From Pseudobutyrivibrio sp. (GTDB lineage: Bacteria; Bacillota; Clostridia; Lachnospirales; Lachnospiraceae), in contig JAILKL010000059.1 in the NCBI GenBank assembly GCA_024693775.1, positions 1-37,746 of the forward strand: DNA of 37,746 nt, in the 5' to 3' direction. Under the pieces are notes generated by a model that saw nothing but the letters and a program-made list of their open reading frames with translations, was not told the origin of the DNA and searched no databases. Made by a program: the position numbers and the translations under genes. Positions 19,201-24,558 of this stretch are shown one piece after another (the first letter of the stretch is position 1; the number at the start of each line of letters is the position of its first letter).

Positions 19201-20874
19201 ATATCCAGCATCATCTACATCAAACGGAATTTCAACAGCCGTTGTCTGACTAGATGTAGATGCATCTATTGTTATTGTCTTTTGAGAAACCAATGTACCT
19301 TTTGTTGGATCAGTACTACTACTTGTCAATGATTTATATACAGAAGCTGTGAACGTATAGCTTACATTTGCTTCCATTTTGACATCGAACTTTGCCTTTA
19401 ATACGCGAGTATATTTATCTGCAACTGCAGTCTGGATTGTTGCAAATTTCTGAATTGGTGACAAAGTTACCCAATTTGAAGAATTATATGTACCTGTAAC
19501 ATATGTAGTAAAGTGCTCTGCATCGAAATAAACATCTTCGCCTACAATCTCAGACTCCATTTCTGTTATTGTGTAGTCTTCTTCAATTCGATATACAGTT
19601 ACTTCTTCTTCATCCTTGTCTTCTAACTCCTCCAATCCCAGGAAGGATACCTTTACAGTGTTTCCATCGTCCTGTGGTTGATACTTCTCTCCACTACGGC
19701 GATAAATATTGATATTGTATGCAGCTGTGGCTACAAATGCGCCCTCTTCGAGATTGTTATTTACAACCTCTTCCATTGCCTTTGTGCCCACGTAGAGAAT
19801 ATCTACTGTGGCGCCGCGTGGCATCATACCAGAAACTACGACCTTTGTGCCGTAGAAGGTTCTTGTGAATTCCTGGTAAACCAGGCGCTCGTCCTCATAA
19901 CCACAGTGTGTACATACACCATCTTCATCTAATGTACACTCCTCTGTGATTTCCTCACCGCAATGTATGCATCTCTTAACATGAGTGCCGTCGCCGTTGC
20001 TGACGTACTCGTACTCATGCTCGCACTCTTCCTCTATTAGATTGCCATCGGCATCGAATGTGCCTGTGATTCTTTCCTTTTCAACTGCGATTAACTTACC
20101 TGTTTCCTCATCGAGAACATACTCATATATGATTTTTGTCTGAGTTCCGTCTTCGTTTTCGATGATTTCGAAGTAGGTTTCTCCCTCTTCATGAGTTTCT
20201 TCTTCGGCTTCCTCCTCTTCTACTACTGGGTCACCATTTTCATCAAAATTTCCGTCAACTCGCTCTTTTTCAACAGCAATTAATTCGCCTGTCTCTTCAT
20301 CTGTTACATATTCGTAAACTACCTTTGTCTGGGTTCCGTCCTCGTTTGTAATAATTTCATAGTAAGTCTCGCCTGCTGTATGAGTATCTTCTGTATCTGA
20401 TGGTTTTTCTGATTCTGAGGTTGTTTCTGTATTTGTTGGGTTTTCTGTTATTTCGCTTGCTGGATCTGTTGGCTGGCCCTCTACGTTTGTTGTTGTCTGA
20501 TCTGTAGACTGACCTTCTGTATTTGTTGGCTGACCCTCTTCAGCTGTAGCTGGCTGATCTGCAGACTGGCCGTCTACATCTGTGGTTGCTGGCTGATCTA
20601 CAGACTGGTCAGAACCGCCTGTTCCTTCTATATTATTAGAAGCTCCTGCATCTGATGGTGTGCTGGCTGGCTCGGCCGCTGGCGCCGATTCCTGTGCTGG
20701 CGCAGCATTATCCACGGTACCGGATTCTTCTCCGCCACCTTCTGCACTGGCCTCCGCCACCACTTCCTCTGCCGTGGCTGCCACATACACATCATTTCCT
20801 ACCATTGCCATAAGCATAAGCAGTACTAATGATAATGATAATAATCTTTTGTTTAATTCTTTGATGTCTCTCAT
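10222..20874 (-). CDS. Giant secreted Ig-repeat adhesin (3550 residues)
   Basis: A signal peptide (LLSLSLVLLMLMAMVG) is followed by a low-complexity Thr/Gln/Glu/Ala region to about 165. Next come two near-copies of a 50-residue unit (GETYYEIITNEDGTQTK, GETYFEIIENEDGTQTK) and a four-cysteine ribbon-like motif (RCIHCGEE...VCTHCGYED) near 300-328. A Big_2-type domain lies near 630-725 (KLTAVGPGSVTVRASY). From there to about 3360 it is a long series, more than 20 by eye, of divergent Ig-like units with the pattern YTGxxIxPxVTV, LxEGTDYxVxYxNN and GxGNYxG. Two fibronectin type III domains close the protein (about 3370-3550). No transmembrane helix or sorting motif is seen at the C-terminus (ends SETMPVTIK), so it may be secreted or held non-covalently. 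GGGGA lies 9 bases before the ATG. It is the first gene of the operon with the sortase and LRR protein. Adhesion is inferred from the architecture. Confidence 0.9.
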   Translation of the reverse strand: MRDIKELNKRLLSLSLVLLMLMAMVGNDVYVAATAEEVVAEASAEGGGEESGTVDNAAPAQESAPAAEPASTPSDAGASNNIEGTGGSDQSVDQPATTDVDGQSADQPATAEEGQPTNTEGQSTDQTTTNVEGQPTDPASEITENPTNTETTSESEKPSDTEDTHTAGETYYEIITNEDGTQTKVVYEYVTDEETGELIAVEKERVDGNFDENGDPVVEEEEAEEETHEEGETYFEIIENEDGTQTKIIYEYVLDEETGKLIAVEKERITGTFDADGNLIEEECEHEYEYVSNGDGTHVKRCIHCGEEITEECTLDEDGVCTHCGYEDERLVYQEFTRTFYGTKVVVSGMMPRGATVDILYVGTKAMEEVVNNNLEEGAFVATAAYNINIYRRSGEKYQPQDDGNTVKVSFLGLEELEDKDEEEVTVYRIEEDYTITEMESEIVGEDVYFDAEHFTTYVTGTYNSSNWVTLSPIQKFATIQTAVADKYTRVLKAKFDVKMEANVSYTFTASVYKSLTSSSTDPTKGTLVSQKTITIDASTSSQTTAVEIPFDVDDAGYISGGETYSIVVSTTNDEVEIGFGTQHGTTYNAPTYMIGVTGAWESASAYNEIFYIVSGDTVEITDKTTDSYVIDSISATTAEADSSGYYHLGKGDTETFTAKILDGNGNEVDRTVTWSIVENTSTVATIDSATGKLTAVGPGSVTVRASYVNATTTSTKDVTVYVLSFTIAEWDPDSTDAQPTISYTGKEVQPTVKAYSASGTEATVTITKWDNNTNVSTSTSKASVTISQTVNTKTYTYTRSFTISPITLTVDAFASADLTVSNSTITSITGITAISGVTPVFNTDFVVNSFTSSAESTGITYVVNLSGTGNFTGDVTWTKLKKGLDISDLYSVSLTSKGNNFKDEEYTALEKTLTVDSSNNNSWLEVAFTDSDGQVVTDVINKDTADYIITDKGGTEKSAITAGEKTITFTMKDNKGYTGSLSVNFTIQKASMSSTTIKWKHNGVDGNYQFDHTGEKIEPVAGTDFDVYIGDEKLTADTDYTTDTDYTTEPDYTTSYIGDRTETTDSPEVRVTGAGNNFDSSTYKQSAYKIIPCYKNDLVIRITDGSNYDGTSSNGYATGYTTYYNPNMTSKYFATTDSKYDSTDATPTIKVFVPNATIVEGTDYEIGIYDDAECTKTLTNDVTSGTTKYIKVTGLNTYAGIDKVATYTVERLPLSNVTVTISSSISKTFDGTEQKLTTGTSTSSSSADITLKYGATVLSEGTDYEITYSDNTNAGTATYTITGLGNYKGTLSGDKYQFTINQASIASGNSDNVVVGLVENKTYTYTGKVITPAVKVSITDGTNTTYSETIDPSASDTLYNDNFSVTYEQNPAPGERTITISATSNGNLKDDVVVKFTIASNTSGYSINVTGENGVNTAIVQSTPTSADSSGNYEYVYYLDDTFITHYKGSGIKQSCAVTVYDSEGNELTRNKDYTLSYVNSTEANISGDWSKDSSPYIYIKGYGSYAHNNAVVYFKIQPVDISNVTVVEADNTSLDDEYQKNYDSGNDVKLSLTLTYVNGSTTTTLTEEDYTVDYSSNTSIGTAGKKTVKIAGTGNFTGEISKTYYVGKDISSALVTISPYNGRDYLIDTESTYFKANATNTTTDTSRWSIPWRGNASGIGQAPIIGFTVGSTGLSENTDYEVTSIETTLTGDNAYDARLKTDAAKSSTDYNKVNYTITGMGGYYGTATVYYQIIPVSISDSATNSRIRTAGNRTMYYTGDSLYATPELYYYPATVTLPSTSTDGAYNLTSSDFTPENALVGTDVVSSKSNTFAGVGNFTDSITIVREIVPGYVKVYYADASDSNNLLIDTSSSTYTAAITQETFIFDGTAKEPALVVTDMSGNDITSSKCTISYTSNTNPGTATINIKITGDNYEDNSKNLTVTFTIATNSIKDFTATFSDDYEYIASVIDPTQIKSDVESSAKTLKLATGTSSSSTTLTYGIDYEIVTDKTATDSIAGTTVLAAIQAQENDTSITEIYGANKAPSYGDNTNWFWLHGIGSYSGYKKVTFNIILKLNSSYANVTMDAKYTKNTTSATYGCYELYPSGDPTTTYTPIIKYKENQGDLTYSQTLANPLNHTTVTRAREGLPGPDADITVTAKENSACSGTVTGVTYTNGNPVCFLVDVSTYTSLTLAGGTVVNDDKVYDYTGSNITVDFSELKSAGAIQATTTTDGAAGAGDYIITYSGSGSVPKDVGLWYAVLKPGTGSRYFIENSNTSGTNYPFYIRYNLSNATMKFIDGSGQSVTELPYTGSEITVPAQITVTDSSQTSGKTIIYNSSITDYVTISPATVTLMDDYTITAKPKDKTTVYGSLSASLKVAGISLENATVTLSGTKFDYTGSEIKPTVTVTVSGRSDSLRENTDYTVSYTNNVDAGTATVTVEGINAYSGEKTAEFTINQVAITASMITVGEAIYAGYGVEVKPTITVKNGTHTLTEGVDYTTPVYTNNASGVSTNGSVTISAVDNGNYTGTNISKEFTISQLDLRSSTITINPTTTEYTGKTIDPYDIITVTVNGTTPLRSMKKYSDGYDYTIKVLNAAGSTSTLKEIGQYTIQIVGANNCIQTNSVIFKVTPRSLSNNFHYYYSKTELKYKPGNWEDYYVTADTRYVISTDTEGLKIYLSDVTEVNSTDNPTNIPTLVIEDLKIAGTSTTHKVLEEGTDYEISLTNNSAAGTGAWNRDGSDTVNATVADGSPAITITGKGNYTDSITLPYNIGKNLNTLTDLKVTYSMQNADQSSYTYTSSANKTAMCHYTYNGIAQKPTPTVYSGTTRLTVNKDYEVSYIDASGEKDASVDAGEKYIVITGLGSYCGTISQLYAINRKEITDASKTFTNETAFTTETAGQLTFTIADTSVKRMDESAVTTYLVDTDLITSDYASQYVNYYYAVYKNKNNLIKPTITVTDNTLGTSGQTKGKLTEDEDYTVAYDDESDEDIPVSTFNKDTGAIISASYITVSIAASTATNYSGGNYFASGSTAATFRIMYLVLQDDISDSDFSVKFMNNGDNGNNYFYNKGYSIEPEIEVNDGTLALTEDVDYTLTLTDNITPGKKTLVVTGIGNYTGEKELEYYIWGNLSETEAYYEYNGTYVKGVQPQLYTGKQIDPDCVLVLEHQNEQTEDFILKNGEYSASKITSTDDFFSDGTVLYVGNGDHYWQGEKSVNYGISFNEDDVEITNIDPKYEFTGYPIKIVPELNVSSAEISSIEYYRDDDRTTQTENFTDLGTITVVVNYKVGSATVSNPKEASYEIVSRDISNCNVVYSKNNRYTGYQIKPPLSVFIMSDDNDPYKLTENTDYTVEYGTNIYSPCTVTLTGTGNISGSKTYYPDIVVGTPINLQLTSDSTSVTATWVHDIYADGDEIEIIKVDTGAVVASTTISDGSEEYTFTGLDSVCSYQVKIRSYATINNDLQYSEYKTAQKTTGITTSTIKVTSNSTGKATIDWSEAVGDVTIYKIYRIDEAGNEKKVACYPASLKKYTNSNLTSGSVYYYYVIGYSVIDNTLTEVTRSETMPVTIK

Positions 20875-21185
20875 AAGCCAATCCCCTTTACATCAGAAAC
20901 CCTTTTAAACGTGTTGTTTTGCTGCTTTTGCCAGCTATTTGGCCAACAAAATTTGCGCAAAAAATAGACATAATTATAGTATTACAATTTCATTATCGGA
21001 CGGTTTAACCCCCGATTTTACGTACTTTTATGGGTTTTTCTGTGAACTATTAGTGAAGTTGTAAAGTGAATGTTCTTTTGGAGACATTATCTTAATTAGG
21101 GGGTGTAAATGTTGGAATTAGAAATGTTAATTGCTGGTGAAATATCTCATTACAAATCAGATAACAATATCTTGTTTTTCATCAA
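20875..21185 (-). promoter_or_regulatory. Upstream region of the surface operon
   Basis: This 311-base gene-free region lies between the Fic terminator and the giant adhesin gene. On the minus strand a TATAAT stands at 20973-20978, about 100 bases upstream of the start, with no convincing -35, so the promoter may need an activator. A leader of roughly 90 bases with a GGCCAAATAGCTGGC-like inverted segment follows. I looked for a c-di-GMP riboswitch and saw none. The short plus-strand frame from 21109 is not supported. Confidence 0.35.
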
Positions 21186-21241
21186 AAAAATCGTAAATAC
21201 TATGAAAATCTATTGCTATGTTTTCATAATATTTACGATTT
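21186..21241 (-). terminator. Intrinsic terminator of the Fic gene
   Basis: Arms 21188-21208 (AAATCGTAAATACTATGAAAA) and 21221-21241 (complement with one mismatch) form a 21-bp stem with a 12-base loop. On the minus strand a run of T (21184-21190) follows. The stop codon of the Fic gene lies inside the first arm. Confidence 0.85.
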
Positions 21242-21847
21242 ATCAACGAGGCATTTATATAATAGCTGCTCGAAAGGCCCATAATTTAGGATAGCGCTTT
21301 CTTTGCTGGCTAATATCATGTCGTTCTTTGTGGTTTTAGAAAAATCTATGTCGAAATATCCGCTGTTCATGCATACATATTCAATAAATACACGCTGGGC
21401 GCGACCATTGCCTTCACGGAAAGGATGGATCATATTTATCTCGCCAATGAGGTACGCCAGCTTTTTAGCCATTTCCTTTTTATCGCTCACATCCTTTAGG
21501 TAATTGTTGGCGATGATCCAGTCCTGCACTTTTTTAAATTCGATTTCAATGAATTGAGTCAGGCAAAAGATGGTGCCTTTTGAAATATCAACTGTGCGGA
21601 TTTGTCCTGCCCATTCATATATATCCTGGAACATATATCTGTGAATTGCACAAAGATGGTCCAAGGAAAAATCGCCAGGAATTGGGCGCTGGCTGATTTC
21701 AAAATATCTGGCACTGGAGAGCTCCTGTTCCACCTTGAACAGCTCATCCTTGTCCCTAATATCAAGTTTGTTTTTCAGCACATGGGTGTGAGGATAACAG
21801 TACTGACCGTTATCTTCATACTCATAACGGTAATATTCATCCATCAT
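21233..21847 (-). CDS. Fic-family AMP-transferase (toxin of a Fic toxin-antitoxin pair)
   Basis: The protein has 204 residues with the complete Fic core HPFREGNGRAQR at 141-152, including the catalytic His141 and the phosphate-binding Asn-Gly-Arg. YEWAGQIRTVDISKG at 77-91 and the preceding helices fit the Fido fold. Enzymes of this family usually transfer AMP from ATP to a hydroxyl side chain of a target protein; the target here is unknown. The glutamate helix that would inhibit the enzyme in cis is not obvious. It is instead carried by the small gene 43 bases upstream, which makes this a class I arrangement. Two adjacent ATGs (21847, 21844) follow an AGGAT site. The gene ends inside its own terminator. 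Confidence 0.92.
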   Translation of the reverse strand: MMDEYYRYEYEDNGQYCYPHTHVLKNKLDIRDKDELFKVEQELSSARYFEISQRPIPGDFSLDHLCAIHRYMFQDIYEWAGQIRTVDISKGTIFCLTQFIEIEFKKVQDWIIANNYLKDVSDKKEMAKKLAYLIGEINMIHPFREGNGRAQRVFIEYVCMNSGYFDIDFSKTTKNDMILASKESAILNYGPFEQLLYKCLVDKS

Positions 21848-21890
21848 AATTTTTATCCTACATCTTTACTTATAGATTTGTATCCAATTA

Positions 21891-22055
21891 TTATACTGCG
21901 GAAACGTAACGTGATTTGATTTCTCTAACTACGTCCTCCACATCTATTTCCTGTTCGATAATCATTCTTCCACGCTCTATTTCCTCAGGTGTGAGAATCA
22001 TATCTTCCATGGCAAATGATGCACTAACGCTAGCTATCTTTTCGTCTGTTGACAT
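21891..22055 (-). CDS. VbhA-like Fic antitoxin
   Basis: This 54-residue acidic helical protein starts MSTDEKIASVSASFAMEDM. The stretch SFAME (Ser13 to Glu17) fits the inhibitory motif [S/T]xxxE[G/N] of Fic antitoxins, with Asp instead of Gly or Asn after the Glu. In VbhA-VbhT that glutamate pairs with the Fic Arg and blocks productive ATP binding. The following ILTPEEIERGRMIIEQEIDVEDV is a helical pair common to these antitoxins. I chose ATG 22055 because GGAGAG lies 5 bases before it. An in-frame ATG at 22088 with GGGGAG 11 bases upstream would add 11 residues. It precedes the Fic gene by 43 bases, the usual antitoxin-first order. Confidence 0.85.
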   Translation of the reverse strand: MSTDEKIASVSASFAMEDMILTPEEIERGRMIIEQEIDVEDVVREIKSRYVSAV

Positions 22056-22140
22056 TAATCTCTCCTTTTTTATCGTCTTTATATCCATTTTTTTAATATC
22101 TCCCCGCGATCTTTGTGTTTATAATCGTTGATATTGGTTA

Positions 22141-22209
22141 CTATTTTCATGTCCTGCGAAGCAGGATTATTGCTGACAATTTCATTGTTTGATCAGCAAG
22201 AAGTCATAG
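22141..22209. repeat. Left arm of a 69-bp inverted repeat (pairs with 23661-23729)
   Basis: The 69 bases match the complement of 23661-23729 at 66 positions. The arm contains two hairpins: TCCTGC-GAA-GCAGGA (22152-22166), and one with outer arms TTGCTGA and TCAGCAA (22170-22199) enclosing ACAAT-TTC-ATTGT. It ends in AAGTCATAG, a tail also seen at the other arm. It stands directly upstream of the antitoxin gene, pointing the other way. Confidence 0.9.
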
Positions 22210-22336
22210 GTTTTTGATTTTCCTCAGAAAATCAAGAACCGGACACAGACCAATATTTTCTGAAAGAAAATGTTGCTTGGCAAAGCCAAGTTCTTGTGGG
22301 CTTTTTCCTTAAGTGGCCCACAAGAAGTCATTACTT
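22206..22336. repeat. 131-bp direct repeat, copy 1 (four-hairpin module)
   Basis: Identical over 131 bases to 22463-22593. It contains four consecutive stem-loops: TTGATTTTC/GAAAATCAA (22214-22222 with 22227-22235), ATTTTCT/AGAAAAT (22255-22261 with 22265-22271), CTTGGC/GCCAAG (22276-22281 with 22285-22290) and CTTGTGGGC/GCCCACAAG (22293-22301 with 22316-22324). It follows the left inverted-repeat arm without a gap. No open frame runs through it. Confidence 0.93.
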
Positions 22337-22462
22337 ATTATACCATAGTTTGCATGTCCTATTTGTGAAATACGAGATGTATTGTTATTGTTTGTAACGG
22401 TTAATATGACATGAAAATTGTTTTATATCACATTTCTAGCATTTAAATCTATTCCCAAATGT
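22337..22462. other. Spacer between the two 131-bp copies, no gene seen
   Basis: This is 126 bases of AT-rich sequence separating the two identical copies. It holds no hairpin comparable to those of the module and no supported reading frame. Confidence 0.5.
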
Positions 22463-22593
22463 ATAGGTTTTTGATTTTCCTCAGAAAATCAAGAACCGGA
22501 CACAGACCAATATTTTCTGAAAGAAAATGTTGCTTGGCAAAGCCAAGTTCTTGTGGGCTTTTTCCTTAAGTGGCCCACAAGAAGTCATTACTT
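22463..22593. repeat. 131-bp direct repeat, copy 2 (four-hairpin module)
   Basis: A perfect copy of 22206-22336, 257 bases downstream, with the same four stem-loops and the same tail GAAGTCATTACTT. Complete identity, including loops and linkers, implies a recent duplication or gene conversion. Confidence 0.93.
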
Positions 22594-22827
22594 CTAAGTA
22601 TCAAATAATTAAATATGAATCAGCAAAGGATTTTAACTATTTTTTTAATTCTCCTTCTTGCGGCGTATCTACCTTATTTAATGTATACATTTACCTCGTT
22701 AATTCTTTATAAAATGCTAATAATTCTTTTATTTGCCTAGCGCTATTTGGTTGATTCATAAATAAACTATTCTGATTTCTTTTTGTCTGTCATCATTATT
22801 ATCTGATATCTTTCAGATTAAATTAAT
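22594..22827. other. AT-rich intergenic stretch, possible gene remnant
   Basis: This 234-base region has no supported gene. On the minus strand two tiny adjoining frames (22691-22759, MNQPNSARQIKEL..., and 22637-22690, MYTLNKVDTPQEG...) sit head to tail. They could be debris of a decayed gene or chance; nothing recognisable remains. Confidence 0.35.
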
Positions 22828-23643
22828 CTATATCAAATCATATAGCTCCAATTTTTTCATTATCAGCTCTATATTCAAAGGCATATCTCTAAATTCTCGT
22901 GTCACTATCAAATTGTCCCCTTGCAGATATCCATTAGTTTCATACTGATGTATCTTATAAAGGTTTGTCGATGCGTATTCCTCATCATCGCCTCTTCCTA
23001 GATGCTCCCAATAGATTGTCTTTCGCTCCTTTAAATTCAACACAACAAAATCCGGATAAACCCGCCTATTCCCCAGCATCAACTCCGGCTCATACTGATA
23101 TGGTATACCTTTTTGATATAGTAAATCTGCTATGATTTTTTCTGATTTGGATCTAACCATTTCACCTTGTTGTGTTTTAAAAGTTCCTTTCTGGGGATAC
23201 CCGTTTTGCATTCCTGAGTGCTTTTCTGTCCATTTAGCAATAAACTGTTCATCTGTATCCGATATTCTTTTGACTAAGAATCTTTTTCCTTCAGACATTT
23301 TATTCAAAGCTTCTGTCTCACAGTCCGAACAATAGCTCTCCAAAAAATTGTCTATTAATTTTTCCTGTTTTTTTATTACCTTTTCCAATCTATGTAAATA
23401 TTCGTTTTGCACAATTACGCTAGCCTTTGGTAGCTCGCTTTGCTTTATATATGTCCTTTTATTTTCTTCTTTTTTATAATAAATGTACTTATCTTTTTGA
23501 GGCACGGTCCAAACCTTATAAATGCCTAGATTATCTTCATATTCTTTCTCTAATTTTTCTTCATTTAGCTTTTTCTGCTTTTCTAACTCTATTAAGGAAC
23601 TTTTTATCATTTCCTTCTCTTTAATAAAAATCTTTGTTTTCAA
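22828..23643 (-). CDS. Hypothetical protein with PD-(D/E)XK nuclease-like C-terminal domain
   Basis: The 271-residue protein begins with a charged coiled coil (about 8-40) and a second helical segment (about 78-105) that runs into CSDC. The C-terminal half follows the order of PD-(D/E)XK nuclease folds: VRSKSEKIIADLLYQKGIPYQYE (E168), then VYPDFVVLN (D198), then TIYWEHLG (E213), then a helix with K230 and DNLIVTRE. The third motif reads E-H rather than E-x-K, so catalysis is uncertain. I do not know a characterised homologue. The start is a TTG at 23643 with AGGAG about 8 bases upstream; ATG at 23610 is the alternative. The leader between the promoter side and the start consists of three hairpins shared with the inverted repeat at 22141. 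It is the only convincing gene within the 22141-23729 inverted-repeat unit. Confidence 0.65.
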   Translation of the reverse strand: MKTKIFIKEKEMIKSSLIELEKQKKLNEEKLEKEYEDNLGIYKVWTVPQKDKYIYYKKEENKRTYIKQSELPKASVIVQNEYLHRLEKVIKKQEKLIDNFLESYCSDCETEALNKMSEGKRFLVKRISDTDEQFIAKWTEKHSGMQNGYPQKGTFKTQQGEMVRSKSEKIIADLLYQKGIPYQYEPELMLGNRRVYPDFVVLNLKERKTIYWEHLGRGDDEEYASTNLYKIHQYETNGYLQGDNLIVTREFRDMPLNIELIMKKLELYDLI

Positions 23644-23660
23644 TAACTCACTCCTAAAAA

Positions 23661-23729
23661 CTATGACTTATTGCTGACCAAACAATGAAATTGTCAGCAA
23701 TAATCCTGCTTTGCAGGACATGAAAATAG
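23661..23729. repeat. Right arm of the 69-bp inverted repeat, leader of the nuclease-like gene
   Basis: Complementary to 22141-22209 with three mismatches. Read on the minus strand it gives TCCTGC-AAA-GCAGGA, then a TTGCTGAC/GTCAGCAA hairpin, then AAGTCATAG, ending about 10 bases before the AGGAG of the 22828-23643 gene. A further perfect 11-bp hairpin (CATGAAAATAG at 23719-23729 with CTATTTTCATG at 23736-23746) overlaps its outer end, so the leader of this gene would carry three tandem stem-loops. Confidence 0.9.
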
Positions 23730-23738
23730 ATAAACCTA

Positions 23739-23759
23739 TTTTCATGGTATTTACGATTT
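23739..23759. repeat. 21-bp repeat, third copy of the Fic terminator arm
   Basis: Differs by two adjacent bases (GG for AA) from 21221-21241 in the same orientation, and matches the complement of 21188-21208 except at one position. Here it is not part of a 21-bp hairpin. Together the copies bracket the Fic pair and the inverted-repeat unit. Confidence 0.7.
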
Positions 23760-24358
23760 CATTTTTCATGTTTTAGGTTTTTATTTTCTCTAAACATGAT
23801 TTGGGCTTTCTCTTTTTCATGTTTTTGAATTTTATTTTCTCGAAACATGATTTGCTCTTTCTCTTTTTCATGTTTTTGAGTTTTATTTTCTCGAAACATG
23901 ATTTGCTCTTTCTCTTTTTCATGTTTTAGATTTTTATTTTCCTTAAACATGATTTGGGCTTTCTCTTTTTCATGTTTTTGAATTTTATTTTCTCGAAACA
24001 TGATTTGCTCTTTCTCTTTTTCATGTTTTTGAATTTTATTTTCCTTAAACATGATTTGCTCTTTCTTTTTTTCATGTTTTTGAATTTTATTTTCTCGAAA
24101 CATGATTTGCTCTTTCTCTTTTTCATGTTTTAGGTTTTTATTTTCCTTAAACATGATTTGGGCTTCCTCTTTTTCATGTTTTTGAGTTTTATTTTCTCTA
24201 AACATGATTTGGGCTTTCTCTTTTTCATGTTTTAGAATTTTATTTTTCTTTAACATGATTTGGGCTTTTTCTTTTTCATGTTCTAGAATTTTATTTTCTC
24301 TAAACATGATTTGCTCTTTCTCTTTTTCATGTTTTAGGTTTTTATTTTCCTTAAACAT
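23759..24358 (-). CDS. Doubtful repeat-encoded 199-residue coiled-coil frame
   Basis: The 51-bp array is open in this frame and would encode twelve 17-residue repeats of the type MFRENKIQKHEKEKEQI. Variation is at fixed positions (Lys/Arg at 3; IQ, NL, TQ or IL at 7-8; EKEQ, EKAQ or EEAQ later), giving a highly charged helical protein. Against translation: no ribosome-binding site precedes the ATG at 24358, a TGA stands two codons upstream, most differences between units change the amino acid, and an exact multiple-of-three period keeps a frame open by itself. For: every unit stays open and several changes are conservative (Lys for Arg). I list it only as a possibility. Confidence 0.25.
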   Translation of the reverse strand: MFKENKNLKHEKEKEQIMFRENKILEHEKEKAQIMLKKNKILKHEKEKAQIMFRENKTQKHEKEEAQIMFKENKNLKHEKEKEQIMFRENKIQKHEKKKEQIMFKENKIQKHEKEKEQIMFRENKIQKHEKEKAQIMFKENKNLKHEKEKEQIMFRENKTQKHEKEKEQIMFRENKIQKHEKEKAQIMFRENKNLKHEK

Positions 24359-24359
24359 G
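23762..24359. repeat. 51-bp tandem repeat array (11 full units plus one partial)
   Basis: CATGTTT recurs at 23767, 23818, 23869, 23920, 23971, 24022, 24073, 24124, 24175, 24226, 24277 and 24328, exactly 51 bases apart (the 24277 unit reads CATGTTC). Each unit is a 32-base inverted pair, usually CATGTTT...AAACATG, followed by a 19-base pyrimidine-rich linker. The variants are mosaic: the left arm reads TAGG, TAGA, TGAA or TGAG; the right arm reads TCTAAA, TCGAAA or CCTTAAA; the linker reads ATTTGGGC or ATTTGCTC. Neighbouring units differ and similar units recur at a distance. There are no unique spacers, so it is not a CRISPR array. Confidence 0.95.
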
Positions 24360-24558
24360 AATCAGTACCAGCCAGGAACGAAAATATCCCTGGTTTTACT
24401 GTATAAAATCTAAAAAATGGGAAATAAAAATAGAATAATAGAATAAATACTCATAGAATCTATAATAATTCCCATCAACCGTCAACCCACTTCATTATTC
24501 CTGTGGAATTATTATCTTACATACATATATGTCTCCGAATAACTATTCTTTTTTCTAC
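24360..24558. other. Gene-free stretch between the two repeat arrays
   Basis: It holds a CCAGG/CCTGG hairpin (24372-24392) and a long-loop ATGGGAA/TTCCCAT pair (24417-24423 with about 24470-24476). A TTCCTGTGGAATTATTATC segment near 24499 resembles the left arm of the first unit of the 24656 array and could be a decayed extra unit. No gene is seen. Confidence 0.5.

Noticed and set aside
10222-20874. Opposite-strand frames of 60-110 residues inside the adhesin gene
   Set aside because: They mirror the repetitive Thr/Ser-rich coding strand and are shadows of it.
20875-21060. c-di-GMP or other riboswitch before the adhesin gene
   Set aside because: The conserved strings of GEMM-type riboswitches are absent from the minus-strand leader, and no other named riboswitch was recognised.
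21109-21294. Plus-strand frame of 61 residues after an AGGGGGTG site
   Set aside because: The ribosome-binding-like site is good, but the frame runs through the Fic terminator hairpin into the Fic gene on the other strand, and the encoded sequence shows no domain or helix pattern.
22637-22759. Two tiny minus-strand frames (22 and 17 residues) placed head to tail
   Set aside because: Too short and without recognisable features; noted only as a possible remnant.
22141-23729. A classic insertion sequence
   Set aside because: The 69-bp inverted ends suggest one, but the encoded protein has no transposase motif and no target-site duplication is visible at the ends.
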